Shown here in pieces: positions 1-12,334 of a stretch of DNA of 64,000 bases. The DNA is from Collybia mongolica (lineage: Eukaryota > Basidiomycota > Agaricomycetes > Agaricales > Clitocybaceae). The number at the start of each line of letters is the position of its first letter. Within the stretch, counting starts at the first letter, position 1. The position numbers and the translations under genes are program-made. The notes beneath the pieces were generated by a model. That model was given only the letters and a program-made list of their open reading frames with translations. It was not told the DNA's origin and did no database searches. Location of the stretch: the NCBI GenBank assembly GCA_013420905.1, contig JAAXNY010000010.1:992001-1056000 (forward strand). Direction: 5' to 3'.

Positions 1-11
1 GCAAGAACCGA

Positions 12-809
12 ATGACACGGCTCCCCACACCGCACGTCAATGTCCTCACGCGCGAGTTCGCTCCTTGCCGTCTCGAAGACCACTACTACTCCACCCTCCA
101 GGACAACGCCATGTACATGACATACATCCACGAGCCCGGCCCCCGTCCACCCCCGCGCAGCGTGCGCCTTACATACGACCCCGCAGACCCGTACACAAAA
201 AACAGGTACAATCCCCCCGTCGGTGGCTCCCAGCTCGGGAAGAAGCCCCCACCCCCTTCGAGCCCAGAGAACGTCATACGTCTTGAGAAGATATCAATAC
301 ACACCATGCTCAAAGACGCTATTGCCAGCCGGAGCAACCTCCTTGGCCTCATCATGGCCATGCGTGCACTGACGGGCGAATCGTACAAGGCCGGCGGACG
401 GCATGCCGTCGATGGAATTCAGATAGTGAGAGGAAAGAAGTCAGTGGGTGGGTGGATACGGCCGGGCGTTCCCGTTGGCGTCAAGGTCGATTTGAAGGGC
501 CCTGCTATGTACGACTTCCTCGGCACCCTGGTCGAGTTTGTTCTGCCCCGTCTGCGTGACTTCCCCGGTGTCATTATGCCACCCTCGTCGTCCTCCGTAA
601 ACTCCCCGAGCTCCGTGTCAGGCGTTGTGTCGTTTGGTCTCCCCCCTGGCGCCATGGGTTTCTTTCCGCAGATTGAGGTCAACCTGGACGCGTACCCGAA
701 GCCATACGGTATGCACATCCATTTCGTGACCAATGCGACGGGACTTGGGGCACAGAACAGAGCGAGGGCGCTGGTCTCGGGATTCCAGATTCCATTCGTG
801 CGCAAGTAG
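12..809 (+). CDS. MRPL7: Mitochondrial large-subunit ribosomal protein uL5m (L5/MRPL7 family), probably 5'-partial
   Basis: This is a single open frame of 265 codons to a TAG at 807-809. The second half has the L5 fold signature: IHTMLKDAIASRSNLLGLIM, then an ALTGE segment, then GGWIRPGVPVGVKVDLKG and a region rich in MYDFLGTLVEFVLPRLRDFPG. Family knowledge: uL5 sits in the central protuberance of the large ribosomal subunit, and fungal mitochondrial forms are longer than bacterial L5 because of N-terminal extensions. The frame stays open upstream to the window edge (codons for K-N-R precede the ATG at 12). I see no mitochondrial presequence in the visible part, so the true start is probably outside the window. 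A Ser-rich insert lies around residues 195-207. Function is confident; the start is not. Confidence 0.85.
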   Translation: MTRLPTPHVNVLTREFAPCRLEDHYYSTLQDNAMYMTYIHEPGPRPPPRSVRLTYDPADPYTKNRYNPPVGGSQLGKKPPPPSSPENVIRLEKISIHTMLKDAIASRSNLLGLIMAMRALTGESYKAGGRHAVDGIQIVRGKKSVGGWIRPGVPVGVKVDLKGPAMYDFLGTLVEFVLPRLRDFPGVIMPPSSSSVNSPSSVSGVVSFGLPPGAMGFFPQIEVNLDAYPKPYGMHIHFVTNATGLGAQNRARALVSGFQIPFVRK

Positions 810-836
810 ACACATTGATTGTATGTTATGGGTCAA

Positions 837-3429
837 TGTTCGGAAACCGTATCCTCATTTTTTTATTTTGACTAGATATACATGGTTTATAAACAACATA
901 ATTACCACAACAGCATGCTTCTTAGTCCAAGGCGAAATGAAAGAACAGAACACTAAAAGACGGACTGCTACACCCGACCTTTCTCTTGCTTATCCTCTTC
1001 TCCCTCATATTCTATCATCAGGACACCTATGGCCTGCTTCTGCCGCTAACTATAACCTCATACCGCTTTCCCAGGCCCGTTCCGTAGGCATGAGTGCAAC
1101 CCAGACCTCTAAAAGTCCCCAATCCCCTTGCCCTTGCAAAGTGGTACAACACACGTTTCAGGTTATCCGATTCCCAAGTCCCCAGCATCGTACGAAGTTG
1201 GGCCTTGTTCCCTTGGTCGGTATCATCACTCTGCGTAGCTATGTCCTTTGCCTCAGGACGATCACTCGAGAAACCTCCACAAATCACAGGGCGTAGTAAA
1301 ACTGGATGAGCCCATTCAGGACGCGGCTCAATTTTGGGGTCAAAAATTAAATGATGAGCATGGAGGAGGTGATATTTCAGTACCGGTAAAAATGGCTTCG
1401 AACATTCAATCTTGTGTTGGGCCAGAAAATATCCAACCCGCATGAAGTATTGGATTGACTCTTCCTTTAGCATCAAGAATAGGGGAACAATTTATGAGGA
1501 TGAGGATCAAGCTATATGTACTGCATTATCGGTGGGTGCCCAAAAACACGTCGTAGGGTTTTGCACTATTTGTCGTATTCAGGGAATGCCTCTCACAGGG
1601 CTTACCGAAGTGGCTTCCGACGATAAGGTGACCCGATAAACTTGAGAGCACTAGAGCTATCATGGTTCTAAGTATGTGGGCTTGTGCGTGTGCCCAATCC
1701 CGAAAAATAAAAGAGGGCACAAATAAAACTTGGTCGAGTCGAGGGCAGAGAAGGTTGTCCTACCATCCAAAATCGGCAATGATTGCCATATGTGCGTGAA
1801 AGAGACGTTAAGGTGGCATCCCCCTCTCCCAATGGATATTACGTGTTCCTCTATTCAACTTTCAAGATGACCACTATTTATTTCGAAGCTACTGGAACTA
1901 TAATCCCCAATATCTGGTGCGTATTATGCCTCACATTGTAAATCTGCGAAGGTAACTTCGTCTAGGATTATCGCCCATGCCCCGGATACCGAATTCGCTC
2001 CTCAAATGTTTTTTTCCTGAACGATTCCTTCCTGGACGAGTGAATCCATGTTCTGGTCCACCATCTGCTGTTTTTGGCTTTGCACACAGGTCAGACCAGT
2101 CTTGTACAGTATGACTTTTTATCCGACCACGTAAAACAAAATTTACACAGGCAGGACCCCCCTCGCAGAAAACATCCTTCTTATGACGACCCCAATCGTC
2201 CCAACACAAGTCCTGCGGTTATCCAAAGCGGAAACCAAATCGCAATCTCTGTTGACCATTCATCCGATCTGGTCAGGTAAATTTCAAACCCACTCTTACA
2301 TCAACGCCTTTCACAATCTTGCACCTTCGTCCTTGATGAAAGTTTTTAATGCGATATTAAACCACGAAGCGACCCCCCTGTAAATGGTTGGTGCCACATA
2401 TATGGGAGCCTTGGAGTTGTCATCGGGATTTACGCTGATCTGACTGTTTGGTTCGCCCCCGTACTCATTCTTGCCCTTGATGTATGTATTGGCAGTCTTT
2501 TTTTTTTTTTTTTTTTTTTTTTTGCAGAACGGAACATTTCTAAAGAATAGCACCACAATGATCGATCCAAAGTCCAAAGTCACTGGGCGGACAGATTCTC
2601 CTTTATGATATCTAGATGACGAAGTGAATTAACAAATATAGTCCTTCTTGGTGACAATATTACAGCGAAACATGGAGGTTAGGGATGATCAGTAAACCTA
2701 CCTCATCCATGGTCAGCTAGGTCTAAAATCCAAGTCGTATGTGTCGTGCAAGTTTATTGGAATTGGGGCGAGATGGACAACGACTCCACAAGTCACGCTA
2801 ATCGGTCCCAGTTTCAAAAACACCGCTATGTTAAAATGTATATTATGCTATGGAATGCTTGCAGTCTACGAAATACCAGTTATGCACGGGAAACGAAGGA
2901 ACTTTTGACCCTGTATCTGATACCCAATGATCAGGCTGGACGACAGTAGTGAGTCACTCAAATAGCTTGACGTGGAAGTTGCACTACATTATCGAGCTCA
3001 CAAAGCTTATTGAATTTAGAGTGTGAAGCAGGTTATGGACGCCGAGCCTTTTATAAATGTAAATATGTTTAAATCTTTCGGGGGAAAGCTATCTGGTGTG
3101 AACTATGTGTTTAAAGAAAAACCTCATAATCATGAGTAACTGGGTGCAGGTACGGGGGAAGAAATTTTGGTTCCCTCGATGTTAACGTCAGAGATGGGCC
3201 TCGCCCCCGTGTGGGCTGGCGTTTACAAGACCTGTTCGTCATGATTAGCTCCTGGTACATTGCCAAAACAATACAATTGAAATCCATAGTCTATGGTTCT
3301 TATGATAAGGGAATGAGGTGAAATAAAGAAATTATGCTAATGAGAGTGTGGTTAATACCGTGCAAGTGCTGAGATGAAAGACCGAAAACAGTTTGAGACG
3401 ACAAAATATAAAGAAATCCTCATTCATCC
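837..3429. other. Gene-poor stretch, no supported gene
   Basis: I find no recognisable protein here. The longest minus-strand frames (1027-1476 and 1526-1720) lack known motifs and could be remnants of a decayed gene. The stretch is A+T-rich and holds a 26-nt pure T run at 2498-2523. It probably includes the 3' regions of the two convergent genes on either side. Confidence 0.5.
2498..2523. repeat. Poly(T) tract, 26 nt
   Basis: This is an uninterrupted run of T (A on the other strand). It could be a simple repeat or the poly(A) end of an old retroposed sequence on the minus strand. I found no flanking target duplication or retroelement coding sequence to support the second reading. Confidence 0.8.
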
Positions 3430-6400
3430 TCATCTCCGACCACCTTCGGGAGCTTGCCAAGGGATATCTCCCAGCTTCTGTCGAGCACGCTGTGGTTTGC
3501 CTGTTCCCAAACGTGCCGTCGAGCTCCCGTGGCCTCCACTACCTCCACTCCCACTTCCGCCTGAACCTGTACTTGTTCCAATCGCGCCTGAACTGACACT
3601 CCGAAGAGGGGTTGCGGATGCTTCCGAGGCTGTTCTTCTCATCTTCTTTGGTGCAAGCGCCAGCCCCCCATTCTTACTTGGAGTGTCCGAGCCGTTACTC
3701 TTCATCTTCGAGGTGGCAGGCCTCAGGCCTGGCTTCAGTGTTGGAATAATTTCCTTTGCGAGCTCGCGAACGAGAACGGCCCCATCTCCGCCCCCCCGGC
3801 TTAGACGCTCCACGACGCCCAACAACCCATACCTTTCCACGAGCATCGCACGATTAGGGTGCACTTCACATACTGTCCTGAGTATCCGCAGTAGATTAAG
3901 CCGCACAACGGCTTTGCTATTTTGGCCTAGGCGGTCGATAATACGTTTGAAAAATGCGGATGACTTCGCGATGCTGATGGCGATGGAGGCAGACAGGCGT
4001 GTCATTTTGAGGAAGGGATCGAGGAGGTTCTCAAAGGAGTTGGCTTTGGCGGTGACGAAGCATCGAAGCAGCGCGTCAACCGACTCGGGCTTGGTGAGTT
4101 CGTCTTCAACTCTTGATGTTTCGTCTTGTAGCCTTCGCCAAGAAATTGAGTCACCTAGAACGTTAACAAACTGTAAAACTTACCAGGAAAGAATAGATTC
4201 CAGGGCGCTGACTTGGAAGTATGGATCTTCCAGTAATTTCAAATACATGCTCAACCCATCGTGCTGCCATAACAATGTTCGACAACTCTTTCCAGCACTC
4301 GCGAGATCGCAAAGAATGGGTAACGCAAACTGTTTTAGCGGTGAGCTTATCTCAATGACTCGCTTCAAACAAGGAAGAATTCCAGCTTGTGCGGCTTCTT
4401 CTTGGCGGGACTTGTTGATTCGACACAAGTTGTAACACGTTTGGAAGATGTGGTTCGACATTTCCTGAAAAGAATATTTAAACGTTGGCAGCCCAGATAT
4501 GTTATGTACTACATACCGCGCTGTGAAGTCCTGCCGATTGTTCGTCGAGAATGCGAATCAATATTTCAAGCGCATTCGCATTCTGAAGGACGTCCAGGAG
4601 TGTTGCATTCATTGAAAGATGTTTGACCGCCTTCAGCATCTGGACTAAACATTCGGGCTCCAGCAGCTCACACGCTCGCAACAAACCTATAATCATCACA
4701 AAATTAGTTACAAGAGTATCGAAGACATCAAGGAGATTACTGACGTCGAATAACCTTCCTCGTTCCTAGAGCATTCCGCACATGAATGTCGGACTGGGAA
4801 ACTTGCGAAAACACCAATAAGGTTTGAATTATTTTCATCTTCATCTCTGTAGAGGGGGTGCTCCGGTTCGCCATGACATTCAACAGAGCAGCAGACAGTG
4901 GATCTAGCAACCCCTCGCGGATAAACATTCGGCAAAAGTCATTCTTTGTAGTTGGGCTTTGGAGCTCGAAGACGCTGCCTATACCATTCAAAGCATGTTC
5001 AACGAGCTCGGCTTGTTCCGTATAATCTTCGTCGAGCAAATCGACCAGTACTTTAAGACCTCGACAACTATAGAGCGAACTTGAACATAGTATCCTTAAA
5101 GGAAGGACGGTTCAACTCACGAAATAAACATCTGAAGCGTTAACACAGAAGTATGACACAATAGTCGAATGAAATTCGACGCTTCCAACCGACATTCCGA
5201 TGGGTATTTTTTTGACGTGAATTCTAGACCAACGTTATTTGAAGCTGTGAAAATTCATGAAATGGACAAACCCATCATGACCGGGATACCACTTTCCACG
5301 CATCGGCCTATCAGGAGATGACTCATGATACAGAATGAGTAAACTTACCCAATCAAGCAGAAACTCTCCAAGAAACCCAGGTCCGAAGTCACAAGCTGAG
5401 GAGTTCGTTAACGAAGACCAAACGTTGAACGAGCTCATGACTTACAAGGTTAATGATCTGGAGAAGTTTCATAATGACATCCCTGGAGCATTTTCCCTCC
5501 AACACCTCCAAAATAGCCAACATCCCATGCGACGACACAAGCTGTACCTGCATCTCAGGAGTGTCCGCCATGATACCAAGCTATTAACGTCTGATTAGTG
5601 AAAGGGTAGTCAGGGGTCATAGCCACCACCCTTACAAGCTGGTCACAGGCCTCCCGGAGTTGAAAATCAGGGGCAGAAGGAGTGAGTTCGTCGATCAGTT
5701 GATTGACCATATTGCAAAGCCTCGCATATTTGTCGCGTTGGAGATTGGCATCCAAATCATCCTCGGAAAAACCTTCATCGATCTAATATCGTGTGAGGTA
5801 GCGATCATGTATAGGAAACTAACGCATACCTCCGCGAATGGGTCCTCTTCATCAGAGTTCTCGTCTCCAAGCTAAAGTGAAATTAATGTAAGCCAACTTA
5901 TGTTAGACAATGACTCACCCAAGACTTGTTAGATAACCGAGTATTCAATTGGAGGGTCTGTATTGTGTGCTCTGTTGCTGTGCGTCCGGCATGAATCAGA
6001 GGAGAACACGGATCGGTTTCTGTTCAAAACACACCAGTCCCATTAAGCTTCCCGAACACATCCTCATAGTCTTCGTCATCGTCCTCAGCATATTTTCCAA
6101 ATTCCGCGTGATTTTGGTCACTTCGCCCAGTAGTACGCCCGAAAGACCCACCAGAGCCTAGTGGAGCCGCTAATGACGCTGAACGAGAATGTGTGGCAAG
6201 TCCCGCTGACGATGGTCCAAATGTGGATGTGGGCGTTGTTATAGGACTCAAGCTCGGACGTGAAGCTTTCTTCATTAACGTAGGAAGCGGTGCCGAAAGT
6301 GGCCCAGGTGTAGTTGAAGTCAATCCGACAGTTTTGATGTCATCCGGATGGAATAGGCCACGTCGCATGGAATTCTTCATCTGTACAATTACGGATCAGA

Positions 6401-8386
6401 AACCCCCTCAAGTGAGGTTATTGAAGTTGACCTACTTTAAAATTTGCCACTTTATCTTCTAGCCACTGTTCATCCACCTCTCCCGCTAAATCTGAGTAGT
6501 CTTCCACAATGGGGTTTATACCCAAGGCGGGAGGCTGGGCAAGCGGCACGACGTTGGCTCCTGGGCTTCGAGTAGGCCTGATTGTCTGCGCATTGTCCTC
6601 TCCTTCATGCTTATCATCCTCGACAGATGTCTTTTCTAATGCTAATCAAGTAACGACTTTAGACCCGGACCAGGACACATGGTTGTTACTAACCTTGCAG
6701 CTTTGTGAAGGAAATTCCTTCCTCAAAATCGTCGTCCCAGTTATCGGTTTGCTCTTCTGGTGGCTGGAGTACAAACGATAATGGTTGGATCTTCTCAACA
6801 AGGTTGATTCCTACTTGTTTGGCGTTGGGCGCGGAACCGGTTTTCCATCCTGGAGGATGCAGCATAGAAGATCCCAACGCCGACGTTGAAGGGGTGACGT
6901 CGGCAGAGCGTTGAGTCGGTGATTGGGGCGGACGTGCATTGCTTCGCGTGGGGTGCTTCGATGGCCTTGAGGGGGCTAGATACACGATAAGTCTACGTAC
7001 ATCCCAAAAGAACGTATCCGATACATACACTTCAAAGCCTCGTTCCACTCCTGAACTTTGAGCACTGCTTCATCGTAGTTAAAATTAGTTAGACGCCTCT
7101 TAGTCTCATCCTCCCCCACATTAGCCTTCTCTCCCGTAATGTCTCCAGCCTTCTTACCATCCATCATCTGCTTTCTCGTTGAGACCATCCACGGATGCTT
7201 AAGCAGCTTCTTCGCAGATATTCGTAAATTACAATCCTTCTGAAAACAGTGGTATAGGAAATCTTTGACAATCGGGGAGGCGCCTTCTGGTATCGGTGGA
7301 CAGTCGTCCTGCACGATGCGAAACAGGGCGGGCATGGGATCCAGTGTATGATACGGGGGGTGACCCTCAAGAAGCTCTATTACGACACAACCCACACTCC
7401 TACGGTGTGCCTATTAGTATGAAGATTATAACTAGGAGTGTGGAGCGCATTTACCATATGTCAGACGCCGTCGTCGCACCGGATTGTTCAATGACCTCGG
7501 GAGCCACTGTGGGAGGTCTTTTGAGAACAACACAACTACCACGAGCAAAAGAAACTCACTCCAGTAAGGGCTTCCAACAACAGCATCATCGCTCACTCCA
7601 CCTGTTGTTGTGCTGCTTGCCACACCAAAATCGGCAAGCTTGACAGTGCCATCCTTGTTGGTGAGGATATTGGCACCTTTGATATCCCGATGGATCACAC
7701 CCTGGTCGTGTAAGTAAACCAGTCCCTCCAGCACTTGAGATATGTATACGGCCACGAGGTTTTCTGGAAACTTTCCAAATCGTTTGGAAATATTGTGAAG
7801 GGAGCCATTTTCGCAGAATCTAGGAAACAGTTAAAGCTCTGCTAGGAATAAGTAGTACTATAAAGTCCACTGACTCTAAAATTATGTACAAATATTCGCG
7901 CGTTTTGACGAAACCCTTATATTTCACGATATTTGCGTGCTGATGGGATGGTTAAGGAGGGCAACGACACCAAGCGTTTCTCTAGACGTACGTTCAAATT
8001 CTTGAGCAGGTCGATCTCGGACTAGACGAAAGGTAGTATCAGCAGTCTAGCCAAAGTCAAGTTCACTTACCATGATCTCACCGAGCTCGCCCTTGGGGAT
8101 GTTGCTCAGTTGTATCTCCTTAACAGCTACAGTCTCCCCAGTAGCCCAGTTTAATGCGCCTATCAATAAACTTCAGTGCACACCTTCCCTTGAGTTGCGT
8201 AAATGACGCACGATAGACTTGCCCAAATGCTCCTTTCCCAAGCGAATCCCCAAGTTGCTACACATGTCACTCAGCCACATACCCTTCATAACACAGGAGA
8301 CGGGTATAACGAACATAGTCATTGAGTGATTTGGAGCTGCTAGCCTTGGAAGCTGAAGTGGAGGCGGGTCTGGAGGGCGTTGTCAT
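3430..8386 (-). CDS. cdc7: Cdc7/SepH-like septation-initiation-network protein kinase with C-terminal ARM/HEAT repeats
   Basis: The kinase domain is assembled from several exons. After the start ATG (8384-8386) the first exon reads into LNDY, which splices to [12 protein letters not shown] (P-loop). Further exons give [12 protein letters not shown] (catalytic loop), [14 protein letters not shown] joined across an intron to [10 protein letters not shown], and [20 protein letters not shown]. The middle region is low in complexity, with Ser/Pro and acidic stretches (exon near 6024-6380). The C-terminal half (exons between 3430 and 5755) is helical and repetitive, for example [20 protein letters not shown], as in the ARM-like tail of Cdc7/SepH. 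Family knowledge: this kinase acts at spindle pole bodies in the septation initiation network, downstream of the Spg1 GTPase. The gene has at least 15 short introns, and several central exon borders remain unplaced. The stop follows a Gly/Ser-rich tail. Confidence 0.88.
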
Positions 8387-9161
8387 GATAAATTGTGTTG
8401 GATTTCGTAGAATGAAGCGAGAGTCGGGTTGGGGGAGTCTGCTCCAGCTTGAGATGGTTAAAGAGAGACGAGGAAGACAATTCTAGATAACAGCTCGTAA
8501 GAGAAAATTGGAGGGCTTGGGAGAGGGCCAAAACGCGCTTTTTCAGTTAAAGTCGCGTCCGGCGCTGACCACAAGTTTGCCCATATGGCTGTCAGTGGCC
8601 ACTGTTCTTGTGATCAGCTTCAAGTGCCGACTGCCTTTTTGGGTTTCTCTCCTTCATTTCACTACACGGCCTCATAAGTACTTGGGCCACACGCCTATAC
8701 AGTTACTATGACTAGGCATATCTGAAGACTGCGTGATGGCCACACACAGCCGCACCGCCAAAATCCAAGATGATGACAGCTGTGAACCCACATCTAAGTA
8801 TATCTGAAGGGCCACTGATCATTCAAGATACTCCCACCCCAAGAATACATCTATCAATGGCCACGGGCCTCAGCGCTCCTCAAGGTCTTACTCATCGCGG
8901 AGATTTCTGCTGGCTCTTCGGGTCCGGCGGGTCCTAGCGTGTCCCCAATACACTTCAAGTCAATTTCTGCACCTCACCTTGGTAACCGTAACGGGGACCA
9001 TTTCGCGTACATCACAAAAAAGCTGTTATCAGATATAGGCAGACAAACATTCACAGGCATCCACATTATGTGGATACCATATATACCGAAACCGGAGGCC
9101 CAGACCCAATTACATGGTGTACAGTAACATAAATACTCAACGGAACCTCTAAGATTTCTCA
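8387..9161. other. Intergenic, no gene seen
   Basis: About 0.78 kb between the kinase start and the end of the first DUF6533 gene. It should hold the kinase promoter. Short open frames on both strands have no recognisable motifs. Confidence 0.5.
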
Positions 9162-11063
9162 CTAATCTCGATTGTATTGCTTTCCTCTCAAAACACTTTC
9201 TGGTATGTGCACCCGAGGTTTAACAAAGGACTCTGTCGATTGCAGGCTTTCCCGATGCCTGGGAGGGAGAGGGATCATTGGAACTGTAGACGTGTGTGAT
9301 GTGGTACTAGCGGGCGGGGGGGCGAACGACATCCGACTCCTTGAGCCAAAAAGCGATGTGGGGAAGGTGGGTTTGACACTTTCATCTTCGTAGTTCTTGT
9401 GCGCCGATCTTTTTAAGTTCAACGTTATACGAGACATCATCGCGACCTGGCATACGTCAATTGCTGATCAAACAACATGTAACCAACGAACTTACCGTGA
9501 GACTATAAAATTTACGATGGAACACCTGTTAATATTGGACAGACACCCTGTAACGATAAACTCACAGTAATTCCAGCCTAATTTCATGATAAACACGAGC
9601 AGTGAACATGATGAGCAATAATGAAACATACTGTGCAACTATATTCTTGAGGCCAGGAGGAGCAGCGACTATCATTATGGTTAAAACGAGCGTGACGGCG
9701 AAAATCGCACTGTCTGTCGTTCAGGTAAAAACATCTCAAGATGTGGAATATCGCACACCTGTAATAAATCAAACCATCTTCTAATAAACGCTTCATCACA
9801 AAGGACGCGTTCTGATTTCGAATCGATGGTAACGTCCGATATAGCGTAAGGCCAACAATCACTGTGTCATATAGAAGGGGAAGCCAAGCCGATGACGATG
9901 CAAGAATGCTTCTATAATGCCCACACGTTCGTCAACATCGCCAATCATGATGATTAGGAGATACGAACATGTCGGGATCAAATATCATGGTGCAAGCTAA
10001 AATTGGGTTGGGTTATGTGTGGAGTCTGAGGAATCAACCTACCTACCACGAACTCCAGAAAATTCATTGTGAATAACAGCTAAAGACAGCTGATCAACGG
10101 CCACTAAAAAGGTATTCACAGCTACGAACCTTCTCCTCGGGTCAAGAGCCACCCATTCATGCAAGTCTGGAAAAGCAATAGGAACGCGACACCTCCCACG
10201 ATCCATCTCTGGTTGTAATAGAGAGCGTAAATTCGCAGCAGCATCATTAACCCTGTTATCGATTACAGCTTGGGGTTCCTGAGAACGAAATACAACATCA
10301 ACTCACCGACGATCTCGATTCCAATCATTGTCATAGAGCCTTCGAATCGGATGAAGCGGCTACAGCTAAAGAAGCAACAGTGAATACCAGGGGTCCTATT
10401 TCAGGCGCTCCAGGAAAAATAACCTACATCTGGACATGCAAAGAAATGACTGGTCAATAATGAATCACCATGTGAGACGCGATTAAATGTTACCCCGGGG
10501 TCCCAGACGGGTGATAAATAGGCTATACATGAGAAGCTCATCCGTCCTGCCTGAATTTCGTGGTGAAACAGAGCATACCAAACAGATTCACAATAAACCC
10601 AAAGGGAGTCAAGTAGCGATTCTAGACCAACGTATGCATTCTCCTCCTATGATATTTTAATTGAAACAACGTACCAGAAGAAAAAGATAAACAACTTATT
10701 ATTCAGGGGTGGGTCATTGTATACTTTCGGAAGACAAAATACGCTTACTGGGTCCTTTTCTACCCTTCCAGATGTATTCCACCTGGGCACATTTGTCTCA
10801 ATACTGCGTCCAAGAGAATACGTATCTAGCTACTCACCTCCGCGGTAAACGTGTCAATGTGGTCCCAAACCAGCACAGTGAAGCTTGCGAAGCCCATATA
10901 CTATCAAATGCTAAGATTCATAAGTCCGAAAAAAGTGATCACAAACATTGGTTCGTATCCTAGTTGCGGGAATCAGGTCAGTCAAACATGTTAATATTAT
11001 AGAAGCATCTGATACGTACATCTGGGAGATATCATCGATAACCGTTGGGATTTCATCGGCCAT
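9162..11063 (-). CDS. DUF6533-type seven-transmembrane protein, copy A
   Basis: The start ATG at 11061-11063 opens a short exon (MADEIPTVIDDISQM). It splices to YMGFASFTVLVWDHIDTF and then VEYIWKGRKGP, the signature start of DUF6533 membrane proteins. Later exons carry FEGSMTMIGIEIV, LLRIYALYYNQRW, CMNGWLLTRGE, SAWLPLLYDTVIVGLTLYRT and LLEDGLIYY, then a membrane segment around 9640-9700. The final exon begins MSRITLNLKR and ends in a polar tail (stop at 9162-9164). Hydrophobic segments are consistent with about seven membrane passes. No function is known for this family, which is widespread in basidiomycetes. The junction near 10380-10490 could not be spliced in frame by eye, so intactness is unproven. 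Copies B and C lie downstream in the same orientation. Confidence 0.62.
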
Positions 11064-12334
11064 GATAAAGTAAAGATAAAGGGTAATTGGGTGCAGTGCG
11101 AATTGGACGAGCCACTGGCAGCATAAGTTGAACCTCTAGGAAGGGAATAGGGAGCGTGAACTGCTGTCCCTGGTGGGCGTCAAAAGACAGCATGCGCTTT
11201 ATGTATAGTGGCACCACGGAGCGCGGCACGAAATGAAGACTTCTCTCCGCGAGGTATGGAGGGCCATAGATCCGGTTCAGAATCTTCCGGTGTCAAAACA
11301 CCTCCTGAGGATCGGAAATATTTGGAATTTGAATCTTGTCATTTGTAGAGATGCATTTACAAACTCCTTGGTAAAGTGCATTCAGGAGGGACGCGACGAA
11401 TCAAACTTTTAGTGAGGAAGTCACATGAGTCCCAAAAAGGCACTGATCATAAGCCAAACAAATCCACACATTGCTCCCCTGCCCAGCCCAATTTTTCCAT
11501 GGGCTACTACATATCACCGATCGAGCTTTGCAAAATTTTACAAGATTAGTGAATTACTTGACATCCACTTGAGAGAATCCTTCAATTCTTGCACCAGCCA
11601 CAAGCCCAATGTCACAGCTTTAATGAATTACACTTTCTATGTTTTGAAGTAAGGGGAAGGTGGATGCCGGTGTGCAATTCCATTTCACTGGGTTTTGCAA
11701 AAATCAAATGCTCGGGTCATGCCAAAATTTCAACCTCAGTTGCAGCAACCGCTCAATTTCTGATGGCAAGAAAGGACAAATTTCAGAGTGCTCATGTTCA
11801 ACCATATCAATTAAGACAGTCCCGGAGAAATTTATTCCGGCTTTATGTGTTCCAAAACATGCTAGAGAACAATATATTTTGACAGCCTCCGGAGGATCAC
11901 AAAGTGAAAAAAATCCAACATTTTGCTATATATCTGAACATTGACGATTCTACAAGCTGGATATGAATGAAAAAAAAGGTTGATTATAATACGAGAGGCA
12001 TAAACACACCCAATCTGTGAGCAATCGGTCTCCGATGTGACTAAGTTGTTGTGTATATCAAGGCCACTTAGGTATTAGGATATAAACGAGCAGCCATGAC
12101 TAGCCTCTTCCGACGTGTGCACACTCCTTGAGTCCGGCAAAGTCTGAAAGCACACCTACATGTCCTGCCACACTAACTGATGGAACCCAATTCTAGGTTT
12201 AAGCAACAAATAAAGAGGACTCGATTAATTGGCGAATAAATATGACCTGGACAAATCAATTGTTCAGGCTGGTACAAAGTATATAGCTACGTGTGGTCAT
12301 TTTCAAAACCATTATGTGACATTGGTAATCGGGA
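11064..12334. other. Intergenic, no gene seen
   Basis: This is the spacer between DUF6533 copies A and B. Plus-strand frames of 70-97 codons (11425-11944) overlap one another in different phases and lack motifs. I treat them as chance open frames in A+T-rich DNA. Confidence 0.5.

Noticed and set aside
2498..2523. Poly(T) run as the tail of a retrotransposon
   Set aside because: No reverse transcriptase, LTR or target duplication is visible around it.
11425..11944. Overlapping plus-strand open frames of 75-97 codons
   Set aside because: They overlap in several phases, lack motifs and splice links, and lie in A+T-rich spacer.
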